Source of the DNA: Mariprofundus sp. EBB-1
GTDB taxonomy: Bacteria > Pseudomonadota > Zetaproteobacteria > Mariprofundales > Mariprofundaceae
NCBI RefSeq assembly: GCF_003665155.1
Contig: NZ_RCFQ01000023.1
Span: 1 to 47,765 of the forward strand
Length of the DNA: 47,765 nt
Reading direction: 5' to 3'
Shown in pieces: positions 32,467 through 43,700 of this stretch. Within the stretch, counting starts at the first letter, position 1. The number at the start of each line of letters is the position of its first letter. Made by a program: the position numbers and the translations under genes. The notes below the pieces were generated by a model that worked only from the letters and a program-made list of their open reading frames with translations, made no database searches and was not told the DNA's origin.

Positions 32467-34320
32467 TCAGAACTTCAAATCAAACATGACCCAGAGTTGC
32501 AGGCGCAACCAGTTCAACAGGTCATGGGTCCATATCCAAAATAGTTTTCTCTCACCAACAACCACTTTACCTACCCCCTCCATACCGGGGCGCAGTGTGG
32601 CTGATGGTTTGTCGAGGCTGGCCTCAACGGTAAAATAATTGATGCCGTCCTCAGCTGTCGATACAGGTGTGATGCGTTGCACCTGCAATAGAAAGGTCTC
32701 GCCGGGTGCAGAGGTCAGATACAACTGTCCCTGCTGACCATTTTCAATTTCGGTAATCTCCACTTCATCCACTTTCAATTTAACCCGGTAGTCATGCAGT
32801 GGTGTAATTTCAAACAACACATCCCCTTTTTGAACGGCAGCACCCAACGACTGGCTCAGATCACCGTCGACAATCAGGCCGTCAAACGGGGCCTTGATGA
32901 TGGTGCGCTTGATACGCTCATCCACCAGCCCCAGTTCTGCATCGGCCTGATCCATCTGTGCGGCGGCAAGTCGGGATTCACCCAAATCGTGTTTGGACTG
33001 AGCCTGCTGATATTTATGGCGGAATTCACCCTTCTTGGCGATCCACTTCAAGCGCTCCAAATGCAGATCCTCATCATCCAGCGTTACGATAAGTTCGCCT
33101 TGCTTTAAGGTATCGCCAACTCTGGCATAGGCCTCCTTGATAAAACCATCGTATGGAGCCGCAATAACCCTGCGCATCTCACCTTCAATCTTTGCTTCAC
33201 CTGTAACCCGGTACTCTCCGTTAACAAAGGTAAAAAACAGCGTGGCGATAAGTAGTCCGGCCACTATAAACTTACGTAGCAGGTAATCTTCCCCCACCAG
33301 TTTTGACCACTGATCCCGACCGCTTTCTGCGACCTTCTTCCATAACGGGCTGTCATTCTTTTTCATATCGTACAGAATCGGCCCCAGCAGCACAGCCAGA
33401 GCTTCACAAAACCGGACAGTGTTCTGATCCACAAAACCCGCCCCCCCACTCTGTTCCAATGTAAGCACTGCAAATACGGAACCTGCTCCATCTTTAAGAG
33501 GCAGGCTTAATATGGCGCTACTGTCATAGGCCTCTTTTAATCTTGCATGCGCCTGTGTAATCAGCAGATAATGATTATCATGTGGATAGTGAATCATCGC
33601 ATCCTGATCAGCCACTTCATCCATTGCCTCAGCGATGGCACGCACCAGATTCATTTTACGATCCATCTGACTGCTGTGCGACATCGCCCGCACATCCATC
33701 TGTTTGCCACCTTTGAAACCCAAGCTCACACGACCGCAATCAAAGCGATTGCTTAATTCATTGACCAAAACCATACAGGCGTGATTAAAATCCTTCTGCT
33801 CAAGTGTTTGCGCCAGCAGATCAATCAGTTGTTTCAAACGCTCTGGTGAAGCGTTCTGATTTGCCTTGTCATGCTGCGTAAGATCCTGTTGCAGAAAAAA
33901 GTTATCCAGCCATGAGGCGCCCCATTGCAAAGTACGCAATACCGCACGCAGATGCTCATCTGATCGTTCCGCCAGCTCCATCACCACGACCGCTCTGAGT
34001 GCTCCGCAACTCCAGACCGGATACCCGATGGCACTGATTTCTCCTGTAGCAGCTGTTACTACGCCCTGCTTCGATTCCAGCGCCTGAGCTGCCATACTTT
34101 TTAGATTTTCACTGACTTCCGACATACCATCCGGCCATAGTGCTACCGGTTCAAACGCATCCCCCTGCTCTGATTCAGCCAGCACCACAGCTGATTGCAC
34201 ATCCCGGATCATCAGGCACTGCAAATGCAGCCAGTGACCACAAAAGTCGTTGACTGTTTCTGCTTCAATCAGTTGTTGCCAAACCTCACGGTCCAGATAA
34301 GAGATACTATTACCGCTCAA
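32467..34320 (-). CDS. GAF-domain / membrane / HlyD fusion protein
   Basis: 617 residues. The first ~320 are cytoplasmic, with a GAF-like domain at about 165-315 (FDCGRVSLGFKGG, SSAILSLPLKDGAGSVFAVLTLE) and a possibly related domain in 1-145. A single membrane span at 351-366 (FIVAGLLIATLFFTFV) leads to a periplasmic HlyD adaptor: VIAAPYDGFIKEAYARVGDTLKQGELIVTL, a coiled-coil hairpin (about 425-480), IIKAPFDGLIVDGDL and a barrel. A sensory domain on the cytoplasmic side of an adaptor suggests export gated by a cytoplasmic signal (inference). The TTG start at 34320 is supported by GGGGAG 6 bases upstream; no ATG fits as well. Confidence 0.88.
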   Translation of the reverse strand: MSGNSISYLDREVWQQLIEAETVNDFCGHWLHLQCLMIRDVQSAVVLAESEQGDAFEPVALWPDGMSEVSENLKSMAAQALESKQGVVTAATGEISAIGYPVWSCGALRAVVVMELAERSDEHLRAVLRTLQWGASWLDNFFLQQDLTQHDKANQNASPERLKQLIDLLAQTLEQKDFNHACMVLVNELSNRFDCGRVSLGFKGGKQMDVRAMSHSSQMDRKMNLVRAIAEAMDEVADQDAMIHYPHDNHYLLITQAHARLKEAYDSSAILSLPLKDGAGSVFAVLTLEQSGGAGFVDQNTVRFCEALAVLLGPILYDMKKNDSPLWKKVAESGRDQWSKLVGEDYLLRKFIVAGLLIATLFFTFVNGEYRVTGEAKIEGEMRRVIAAPYDGFIKEAYARVGDTLKQGELIVTLDDEDLHLERLKWIAKKGEFRHKYQQAQSKHDLGESRLAAAQMDQADAELGLVDERIKRTIIKAPFDGLIVDGDLSQSLGAAVQKGDVLFEITPLHDYRVKLKVDEVEITEIENGQQGQLYLTSAPGETFLLQVQRITPVSTAEDGINYFTVEASLDKPSATLRPGMEGVGKVVVGERKLFWIWTHDLLNWLRLQLWVMFDLKF

Positions 34321-34397
34321 TAAAAACTCCCCTTACCGCAAATGAAATACGGCCGAATGCAAGCATTCGACCGCATCATCAATTCTATGCGTACTAC

Positions 34398-34700
34398 TTA
34401 TGCATCAAGCTTCAATTCACCGAATCGGGATTCATACTCTTTCAGTGTATTCTCCAGCAACAGGCTCAAACGCTTGGCAGCAAATGGGCTGAGAATAACA
34501 CGGTCAGTCAATTCCACGGTCAGCTCAGACTCTGTCGGATTCCATGCCTGATTGGTACCGAAAAAGAGCGACACCTCTTCGCGTGTACTCGCCGCATTGC
34601 ACACATTGGCATAGGTGCTCTGCATCTTACTGTCGTCCCATTTAATGCTGCGTGGACCCTGTGCTGCTTCTGCTGTTGCTGTATCTTTCTTATCTGCCAT
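34398..34700 (-). CDS. DUF3467 family protein
   Basis: 100 residues, no signal peptide or membrane segment. The DUF3467 pattern is clear: STYANVCNAASTREEVSLFFG, then ELTDRVILSPFAAKRLSLLLENTLKEYE. The function is unknown. It is encoded 26 bp after the giant protein stop, with GGAGAAGTAA before its ATG, and 77 bp before the GAF-HlyD gene. Being the first gene after the giant protein gene, it may act as a cytoplasmic chaperone or regulator of it (inference). Confidence 0.88.
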   Translation of the reverse strand: MADKKDTATAEAAQGPRSIKWDDSKMQSTYANVCNAASTREEVSLFFGTNQAWNPTESELTVELTDRVILSPFAAKRLSLLLENTLKEYESRFGELKLDA

Positions 34701-34726
34701 TTACTTCTCCATAGTTCATATTGATT

Positions 34727-37700
34727 TTACCAACGAATCTTGCGGGATTTTTGCTTTTTCAACGCATCTTCCTGCATCATCGAACTGTTACGATTCATCT
34801 GCCAGCCGGCAAGAGCAATCAAGCCAACGCCCAGCAGTTCATCATTTTTAGCGTCACCATCTAGTAGCTTATTTTCATCTTCAAGAGGCTGATCATGCTC
34901 TAACTGATCCGGGGCAACAACAGGTAGATTCCCAGAATTTTCGAGGATAATAACCCCTTCAGGTAATGCATCTGGATCTTCCGGCAATAAATTCAGCTCT
35001 TGCGGCAAAAGAACTGGCTCATCTGGCACGGTATGCTGCTCTGCAGGTAAGCTGCCATCATCTTCACCAACAGAAGTCGGCTGGATTGAATCTGTTTGGC
35101 TATGGCTGTACGTCCGGTGTGCTCTACCATATGAGGATGCAGTAATTTGCTTTATATCAGTATTAGATAGGTCAGGTCCATTGTAAGTCGGAATCACGGC
35201 TGGTAACTGCCAACTACTTGGAGAGAGCAAACTCGAACCGTATAGATTCGCCATCACCACGGAAATTTGATCCAGTACCACTACGGAGTAGGAAAGAATA
35301 CTTTGCGCCATACCATTGAGCAGCACGGCCCGACCATTGTCACCCATCATCACATCACTGGCCAGTGTACCCACCAGAATATCCCTAGTGCCAAAGCCAC
35401 CGAACATCATATTGTTTCCGATTCCACCGCTAATCCAATCGTTCTGGCCAATATAATAATCGGTTGTCTGAATAACGGTCTGATTACCAGTAATGATAAC
35501 CTTAGCGCTATCGCCAATCAGAATATCATTGCCTGCCTGACCGGAAATGGCGTCCATGCCCCAACCACCAAACACAATGTCATTACCGGCACCGGAGACA
35601 ATCGTATCATCGCCTCCGATAGCTGGATCCAGTGTAGAAATAGTGCCCGGTGTGGCTCCCGCATAAGTGATGATGCCATTATCACCGAAGATAATATCGT
35701 TACCGGCACCGGAGCTAATGGTGTCGTTTCCTGCACCACCAAAGACGATGTTATTGCCGTTACCGGCATTCACCGTGTCATTGCCACCGAACGCCGTGAA
35801 CAGCGACGTGATATGCTGAACCTGTCGATTTGCATCACGGGTAATATAGGCGAAATCACCGATAATGATGTCATTACCCAGCCCGCCATTGATCGTATCG
35901 GCACCAAACACCGTACTATCAATGGCATAGATGTCATTGGCCTGCAGACTGCCGTCATTACGCACCTGCACACCGTTCTCGCCCATGATGATGTCGTTAC
36001 CGGCATCAGCATTGAGCATGTCATTACCGAAGCCGCCGAAGATCGCATCGCCGCCTGCTCCGCCACTTATCGTATCGCTACCACCCTGCGTAGTATTGAT
36101 CGACTCCACCCGATCAATGGTTGGCCTTGCTGTGATGTGATTATGAACCACATGCGCATCGTCGCCGAAGATAGTATCAGCGGCGACGCCACCGGTGATC
36201 GTATCAGCCCCAACACCGCCAATCAGCACCATCGTTGCCGAGGTAGCTGCCGCATTGATGGTGTCATTTCCAGCTTCTCCATCCACCACTAGCTGTCCGG
36301 CGGTATGCGTTGCGGCCACCGTAACGCTATCGTCACCGGCTCCTGTCATCAGAGAGGTAATGGCCTCGCTGCGCACGCTTTCAACCGTGATCGTATCATT
36401 ACCCTGGCCTGTCCAAATATTGATATCAGGACTAAAACTACCGCCGCTTGCCGTATAGCGGATATCAGCTGGTGCCAATCCCCTGATCAGGTTACTGGAG
36501 ATCAAGACCGCAGCATCGCCGATCAATGAACCTTGATCGCTAATCTGCAGCAGATTATTACCGGCACCTGCATTGATATTCAGCGTGCCCTGCACCAGAT
36601 CAAGTATGCCGGGCAGGTTCGGTGCATGAGCAGAGATATGGATATCACCCAGATTGGCCGGTGCCTGCGATGATACGTTAATAGTATCGTTGCCTGCCTG
36701 ACTGTTCAGATTGGTCACAGCACTAGTACCCTGCACATTGAACACGTCAGCACCGCTGCCCAGATCAATATTCATCGTATCAATATTGTAATAGTTCATG
36801 CCATCTGTGCGGGTTTGCAGTGAGATCGCCCCGCCACCAGCCAGCGTACCATCACTGAGAGTCGTGCCAGCGGTCAAACCTGCACCGTTCACATCCGCAG
36901 CAGTCAGACGCAAGCCTTTGTGTTCACCCTGGAAGGTAATCTGGAACACCTCACCATATTTGCTAACCACCACATTATTGGTGTACGGCAAGCTCGGATT
37001 ACTATTATTCGGATTCAGAACCGGGTCGAGCGCCGCCTGTAAATCTGCCGCTGAAGCATTATAAGCAATCGCTGCGGTGATCTGCCCCAACAGGCTTAGA
37101 GTAAAAGAGCCTGCTATCGCATTCATGGCCAATGTCTGCACCACATTCAGCGCAGGCGTTAGCGTACCATCCTGCAAGGTCGCGGTGACCAGTTGCGGCG
37201 TTGCATTCAGATTCGCAACCAAGGAAACATCACCAATGCTCATCTGAGGCTGATTCAAACCGGCCAATGCACCACCGAAGAATACGCTGTAAAGATCACC
37301 CTCCTTGATGACAGAGATCTCGTTATTCACATCGCCATAGAGCGTTTGCACAGCCGTTTGCACTTGCAGTGCAGTCATGCCATAGGTCAGTATTGATGAA
37401 ACCATACCTGCAATATTCAGGGTGAAATCACCCGTCACGCCACTAACCAGAATTGTTTGCACTTCACGCACCGTAGGCATATCAAGGCCGGTCAGCGTAG
37501 AACTGGTCAGATAGCCGGTATTGTTATTGGTATCGCCACTATCATTAATATTCAGTGTATCTGTAGCACTAAAACCATCTCCGACCACCGTGAGCAGTGC
37601 CGTGATCTGATCAACCACCTGTTTATCACTGCCTACATTAACCGTATTCACACCTGACCCGGTTGAGACGGTGGTATGACCTGAAATCATTTTCGCATTG

Positions 37701-40700
37701 ATCGTATCGTTACCACCGCCGGTATTCACCGAGGTGGAGCCTGTCATGGTAGAATCAATCGCCAGTATATCGTTGCCCGAACCCAGTTGCAGATTGAATG
37801 ACTCAACATTGCTGTAGCTGATGCCGCCATTGATTAACTGCCCACCGATGAGCGAGTCCGGTCCCATGCCAAAGCCAAACAGACGTGTACCCGTCAGCGT
37901 ACCGGCTGCATTGGCAATACTGTTCTGATTGAACACATTGATGGCATCCACCTGATTAGATTCAATCACTGTAGTATTCGCATTCACAGCAGCATAAGTA
38001 TACGTATCACCGATCGCCGGCACTAAGGGTAGCCCTGTCAGCAAATCTATCGGCCACGGTGTCTTGAATGTTACAGTCTGACCTGTGACTGAAAGCACCT
38101 GCATAACAGTACCGACAGCGGCACCACTGAGAATCCTGAATTCATAAGGGTTGCTGTTCATACGCTGATCAAATTCCAGCGTTCCTACAACAGCAGCAGG
38201 ATCACTGGAGGTGATAGCAATGTCGGTCAGTGTGGCATTGCCATTAATATCTGTAGCAATGGCTGAGGCACTGCCGGCAGGTTTGTATTCATTGGTTTCA
38301 CCAATCAGCATAAACGGAGCAGCTGTCGTGACAGAAGTCGCATTCCCTGCACCTGCATCAATGTTAATCGGGCCTCTAATGAGATTAATTTTGCCCGGCA
38401 TTTCAGCGAAAACGAGTGCATCGCTGCCATCCACCACCTTATCATTGATCGCGGTCACGGTTACCTGCTGTGCGGTATCCCAGTTCAGTGTAGTAAAGAG
38501 CACACCCTGACGCACGCCGACAGATGCCGTGAGCGGTGCTGTCATGGCCGTGGTGAAAATCGCCGCAGCATTCTCAATCGTCAGTACATTGGCGGCTGCA
38601 TCAAACAGTGCCGTGTATCCGACTGGCAGGTTTGCCATCAGCCCGTCCGCTATTCCCTGCAGTGACAACGGCAGTAACGGGTCTGTTCCGGCCGTATAAC
38701 TGTATGGCGTAGCATTGAGCGTTAATATCCATACATCACCTGCCATTACTGGGCCTGCCATATCCATCTTAGCGATATGACTTGCAACAACGACCTGTTT
38801 GGCAATCCGTTCACCATTATTCGCAGCAGCATCAAAGGCCAGAGCAGCATTGTAGGTGCGCGTTAATTCCGGTGTAGCATTGACAAACACATCGGCTGTC
38901 GGAGCAGCAGTCAGCACCACATCATACTGATCACGCACTTGATTGGCCGGCGGCACAACGGCGGCATCGAATTCAGTGACATTGGTTGTGCCACCGGACT
39001 GATGAATCACCACGCCAGGACTATTATCCAATACAGTCACATCAATCGAGCCGACAGTCATGGGTTGACCACTGCTGACAGTATGTGTGATACGCGAATA
39101 ATGCGTGCCTTCAGCCACACCATCGGCCACTGCCTTGATATAGACAGTCTGTGCTGTCATCCACGTGCCGGTAGTAAAGGTCAGGGTAGAGATGGGTTGA
39201 GTCAGTGCTGCATCGGCAAACAGTTGTAGCTGCCCATCCACGCCAATAGCAACGGTAACATTCCCAGTCGGCGCCTGCGTCATCACCATCTGATAGGAAT
39301 CGACAGCGGCATAAGCACCAGCCTCGGCGACCATGCTCTGGTTATTGGTCTGCGCAACCACAATGCCAGGCAGATTATTATCCACCACTTCAACAGTCAG
39401 GTTACGCACATTGATATTATCATAAGCACCTTCTGGTGTTGCAGAGCTGACGGTATGACGGATATCGAGAAACTGTGTGCCCTCTGCCAAAGCATCATTG
39501 ATCCCCGTCACGGTGACAGTCTGCGGGATATACCAGTTTGCCACGGTAAATGTCAGCTGTGTTCCGGTCGCATTCATATTGGCAGGCGTCGTTCCCACCA
39601 TCACTCCGGCGCCAACACGCGGCACAACAGGCAATGCATTCACCACTACTGTCTCAGTCGGCGCGCTGCTCAATACTACCTGATAGCGATTGCTCACAAA
39701 GGGTGCTGCTGTCGGCGCATTAAGCTGTTCTTCAAAGACACGCAGCGGACCTGTAACAGGGGTAATGACCACTTCCGGTGCACTGCTATCGGCTACTTTA
39801 GCAACGATATTCTCAGCAAATATATTGTTGAAGACTGCATCGACCGATGTCACCGCATGATTAATCAGACCACTATGCCCTTGCAAAGCGTTACTCACTA
39901 ACGAAATTGGTTGTCCCGGAGCAGTGCCGCCCGACACATTGAACGTGTCACTTCCCAGACCACCAAGCAGTTGAATATCGATATTCGGATCAGAACTGGC
40001 TATATAAAAACGATCATTACCGGCCCCTGCATCAACCACTACCCGCTCGATACCTCCATAGCTGACAAACAGCCCCGCGCCAAACACGCCATCAGCAGCA
40101 ACGACAAAATCATCACCTGAATCCGTACCAACAACGGTTAAGGTATCAAATCCATCACCACCGGATATCGCCACCGGCGCATTTACCGCATAACTGATAA
40201 AATCAGCGCCCTGACCACCATTGATATTGGTATAAGGGCCAACAGGATCGCCCGGATTTACTTTAACGAAGGCATGCACGGCAAAACTATCAGAGCCGTC
40301 TTCACCAAATACAGAGAGTGCAGCCTTATTGTGATTGACCGTGAATGCGTCATTACCGATACCGCCATAGAGCGTGGCTGGCAGGCTAATGCCATTACTC
40401 AGATAACCCGCCGTAGTCAGCGTGGTATTGAACTGATCGGCCATGGCAAGGCCTGCAGCCGCATCACGTTGAGACTTGAACACCTGACCGACCTGAAAAG
40501 TATCATCACCGGCATCGCCATACACGGTCACTGCAGAACTAGTATCATCGAACATGAAGTTATCATTACCATTGCGACCAAACACCGAAATTGATTCCAC
40601 ATTGGATGTGTAATTCACGCGCTCGGCCTGATCAAATGATGCTACTATCAAGGCGCTTTTTGAGAGTGACGTGATGGCACCGGCACGAAACAAGAAATCA

Positions 40701-43700
40701 TCAGCCACATCGCGACCAAAGATATTCAAGGCATCAACACCCGTGGCGATCACACCGCTATCATCCACATTGACAATCACATTGCCGGAAGCAGGCAACC
40801 ACAGGTTGTAAAGATCCTGTCCATCCTGACCATCCAGCGTGGTCACAGCACTGGGAGCCGAGACATCAATCAAGTCATCACCTGCACCGCTGTTAACGGC
40901 GAGTAAAGCAGTATTGGCGACGCTGTTAATATACACTGCATCATCGTCGCTACCTGTATTGATCACCACAGAAGGCGCGCTCAAGACCCCGTCAATCGTC
41001 ACAACAGCACCAGTGCCAACATCCGCATCTGCAACAAGATCGGCATTGAAGGCAATCACGCCTGCAGCTTTGACCAAACCACCAACGGCGACTGTGATAT
41101 TATCGCCGCCATTCAAGCTCACATTGCCTGCCACTGCATTGATCTGCGTGGTGGCGTTGACGTTAATATTCTGCCCCGCCGTGGCGGCATCGGTGGTCGC
41201 TAAAATAATATTGCCCGTCATTGCGGTAGCTGTCTGAACATTCAGCTCTCCTGCCGTTTCATTCAGATATACCCCTGTTGCACCGGTGGCTGTTACGGCT
41301 GTTGGTAATGCCGTCGAATCGATATCCAGCAGGTTGGTTGCCGTTCCGATTGAACCACCATTGGCAGTCATGAACAGCTGGGCGCCATTGATGTTGCTCA
41401 GGCCATTATTATTGGCATCCAGCATCGATCCCGCTGTAGTCTGCAGCGTCACGCTGCCTGCGCTAGCGATAACGGTGTTGATGTTCATATCACCAGTTGT
41501 CTCATTCAGGAACGCATCTGTTGCTGCTGTAGCGCTCAGCACTGTCGAATCGATATCCAGCAAATTCGCAGCCGTCCCGATTGTGCCGCTACGCGATGTC
41601 AGATTTACCGTACCACCGCTTAGACTAGAGCCAACCCTGTCCAGCAGGCTGCCTGCCGCTGTCAGGTTTACGGCACCAGCCCCGGCTGAAATCGTACCAA
41701 CGGTCATATCTCCAACCAGTTCATTGATGAACATGTCTCCCGTTGTTACCGCTGCCGAAACAGTGCCTGTCTGAGCGCTATCCACTTCCAGATAATTGCC
41801 CGCCTGACCGATAGTTCCAGCTGTCAGCATCACACTGTTTGCATTGATATTGCTCACCGGAGCCAGATCATCGAGCTGCATATCCGCTATCGAGCCGGAA
41901 GCACGCAATGAAACCGTGCCGATGCTGGCATTGATCAGACCGACATTGATATTCCCGGAGATCATGGAGGCATTCACACTGCCGTTTGCAGAGCTGATGT
42001 TGTGCAGGTTATAGATACCCGGCTGTGCCCCAACAGCAGTTGTAGTGCTAGCCACATTGATGATGGCATCCGGCACCGGCTCCAACACCGGGTTGCCCGT
42101 AAGTGGATCAAGTACAGGATTACCTGCAGCATCTAATCTTTGCTGCATCATCTGATTGCCTAGGCTGTCCTTCACCTGCACCAACTGCGGCGTAGAGGTG
42201 GTGATGATTGTCGTCAACTCCGGCTGCAGTCCGGTCAGTGTGATATCTCCACCTGCGGTGATGCTGTTGATATCCAGTGCACTGATGGCATAACCGGCAG
42301 CAGGTGCTGTAGTCAGGCTTTGTTTCAGCCCCATATCCATGACTACATTCTGGGCTGAGGAAAGGTTCAACTGGGGATTTGGATTGAGGTTAGGCTTGGA
42401 ATTAGTGCCTGCCAGATGATGAAAATCAACAGCCACTTTATTGACCAGCGTACCTATACTACCCGTGTTCGTAGTCATGCTCAGGGCGGTCGCTTTGATC
42501 AGTCCGCCCGTCTGCCCCAAGATATTGCCACCGGTATCCCCCACCGTAGTGATATAACCCAGTGTATTCGCAACACCTGCAAACAGGATATCCGATGCCG
42601 TATTACCCTGAATGGTAATAGCGCGTGGATTGGTGCTATCCGTGATATAGGTTGTATTCAGTGTATTGGTTCCGGAGCCGGCATTCGCTGCCAGTGCCGG
42701 ACCCGGCGGATTCGGGTTATAGGTCTGGATGGTCCCGACAATCAGTCTCTTGTTTGAATTATTGGTGATCGTTACAGACTCAAAAACATTATTCTTATGC
42801 ACGATCACATTGCCCGTGATCAATCCCGCGTCCAGCGAATTGACAATAATTTCGCCCGGATTACCGACGTTGATGGCGTCAACAAACACATCATTGCCTA
42901 CCGTTGTGGCTGTAATCTGACCGGCTTTAGTGATCGAGCCATCAGCATTGATGGTTAATGTTGGTGTCGAAATGCCGCCCTGATAGATATCGCCATTGAG
43001 GTTGACCGAACTGTTGCTCGAAAAAGTACCCGCCAGTGTCGGTGTCACAACACTGTTAAAGGCAGTTGCCACCCACTCCATAAACGTCTTGATAACCTGA
43101 TCAAAAACGACTGTGGTAACAGTTTCCACGATCGCATCCAATGGCCATGGTAACCACTTTGTCACTTGTGAGACCACCGTTCTGGCCACTTCAACCACTT
43201 TTTCCACAGCCGTAAGAATCAGTTTTACAACCGTATCGGCTTTCGCGTCAGCTGTCTTATTGTAGCTCGTCACTGTTTCTACAGGAGAATTGGCTTCTAC
43301 AACTACCCTATCCGAATATATTTTGGTTCCTGCCAGCACATTTATATTGGCATTGAGTATGGCATTATTATGCCCCGTAGCAAAAACCGAGCCTGTCAGG
43401 CCGGCAAGAATTCTGGCCGTACCCAGACTGAGTACGGAAACGCCTGTATTGGTAGCAAACATATTCACGGCATTCGCCGCATTGATGACAACACCGCTGG
43501 TATTGAGCAGCAGATCAGTCGCCACAGTGGTATTCAGAATCGATTTGGCATCAGATGTTGAGGATGCTGCAATCGTCTTGGAATATGCACTACCGGAAAG
43601 ATTAAGCCTTATCACCTTGGCATCAAGATTTACCGTCGTTCCGCTTAAACTACTACCTGTACCGATATCCACCTTCGTGGTGACCCCAGTGGTCAGCCTT

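Noticed and set aside
35267-36292. 341-codon open frame on the plus strand opposite the RTX repeats
   Set aside because: It is an antisense frame kept open by the repetitive Gly/Asp codons of the RTX region; no start signal or family match. The minus-strand RTX frame is certain.
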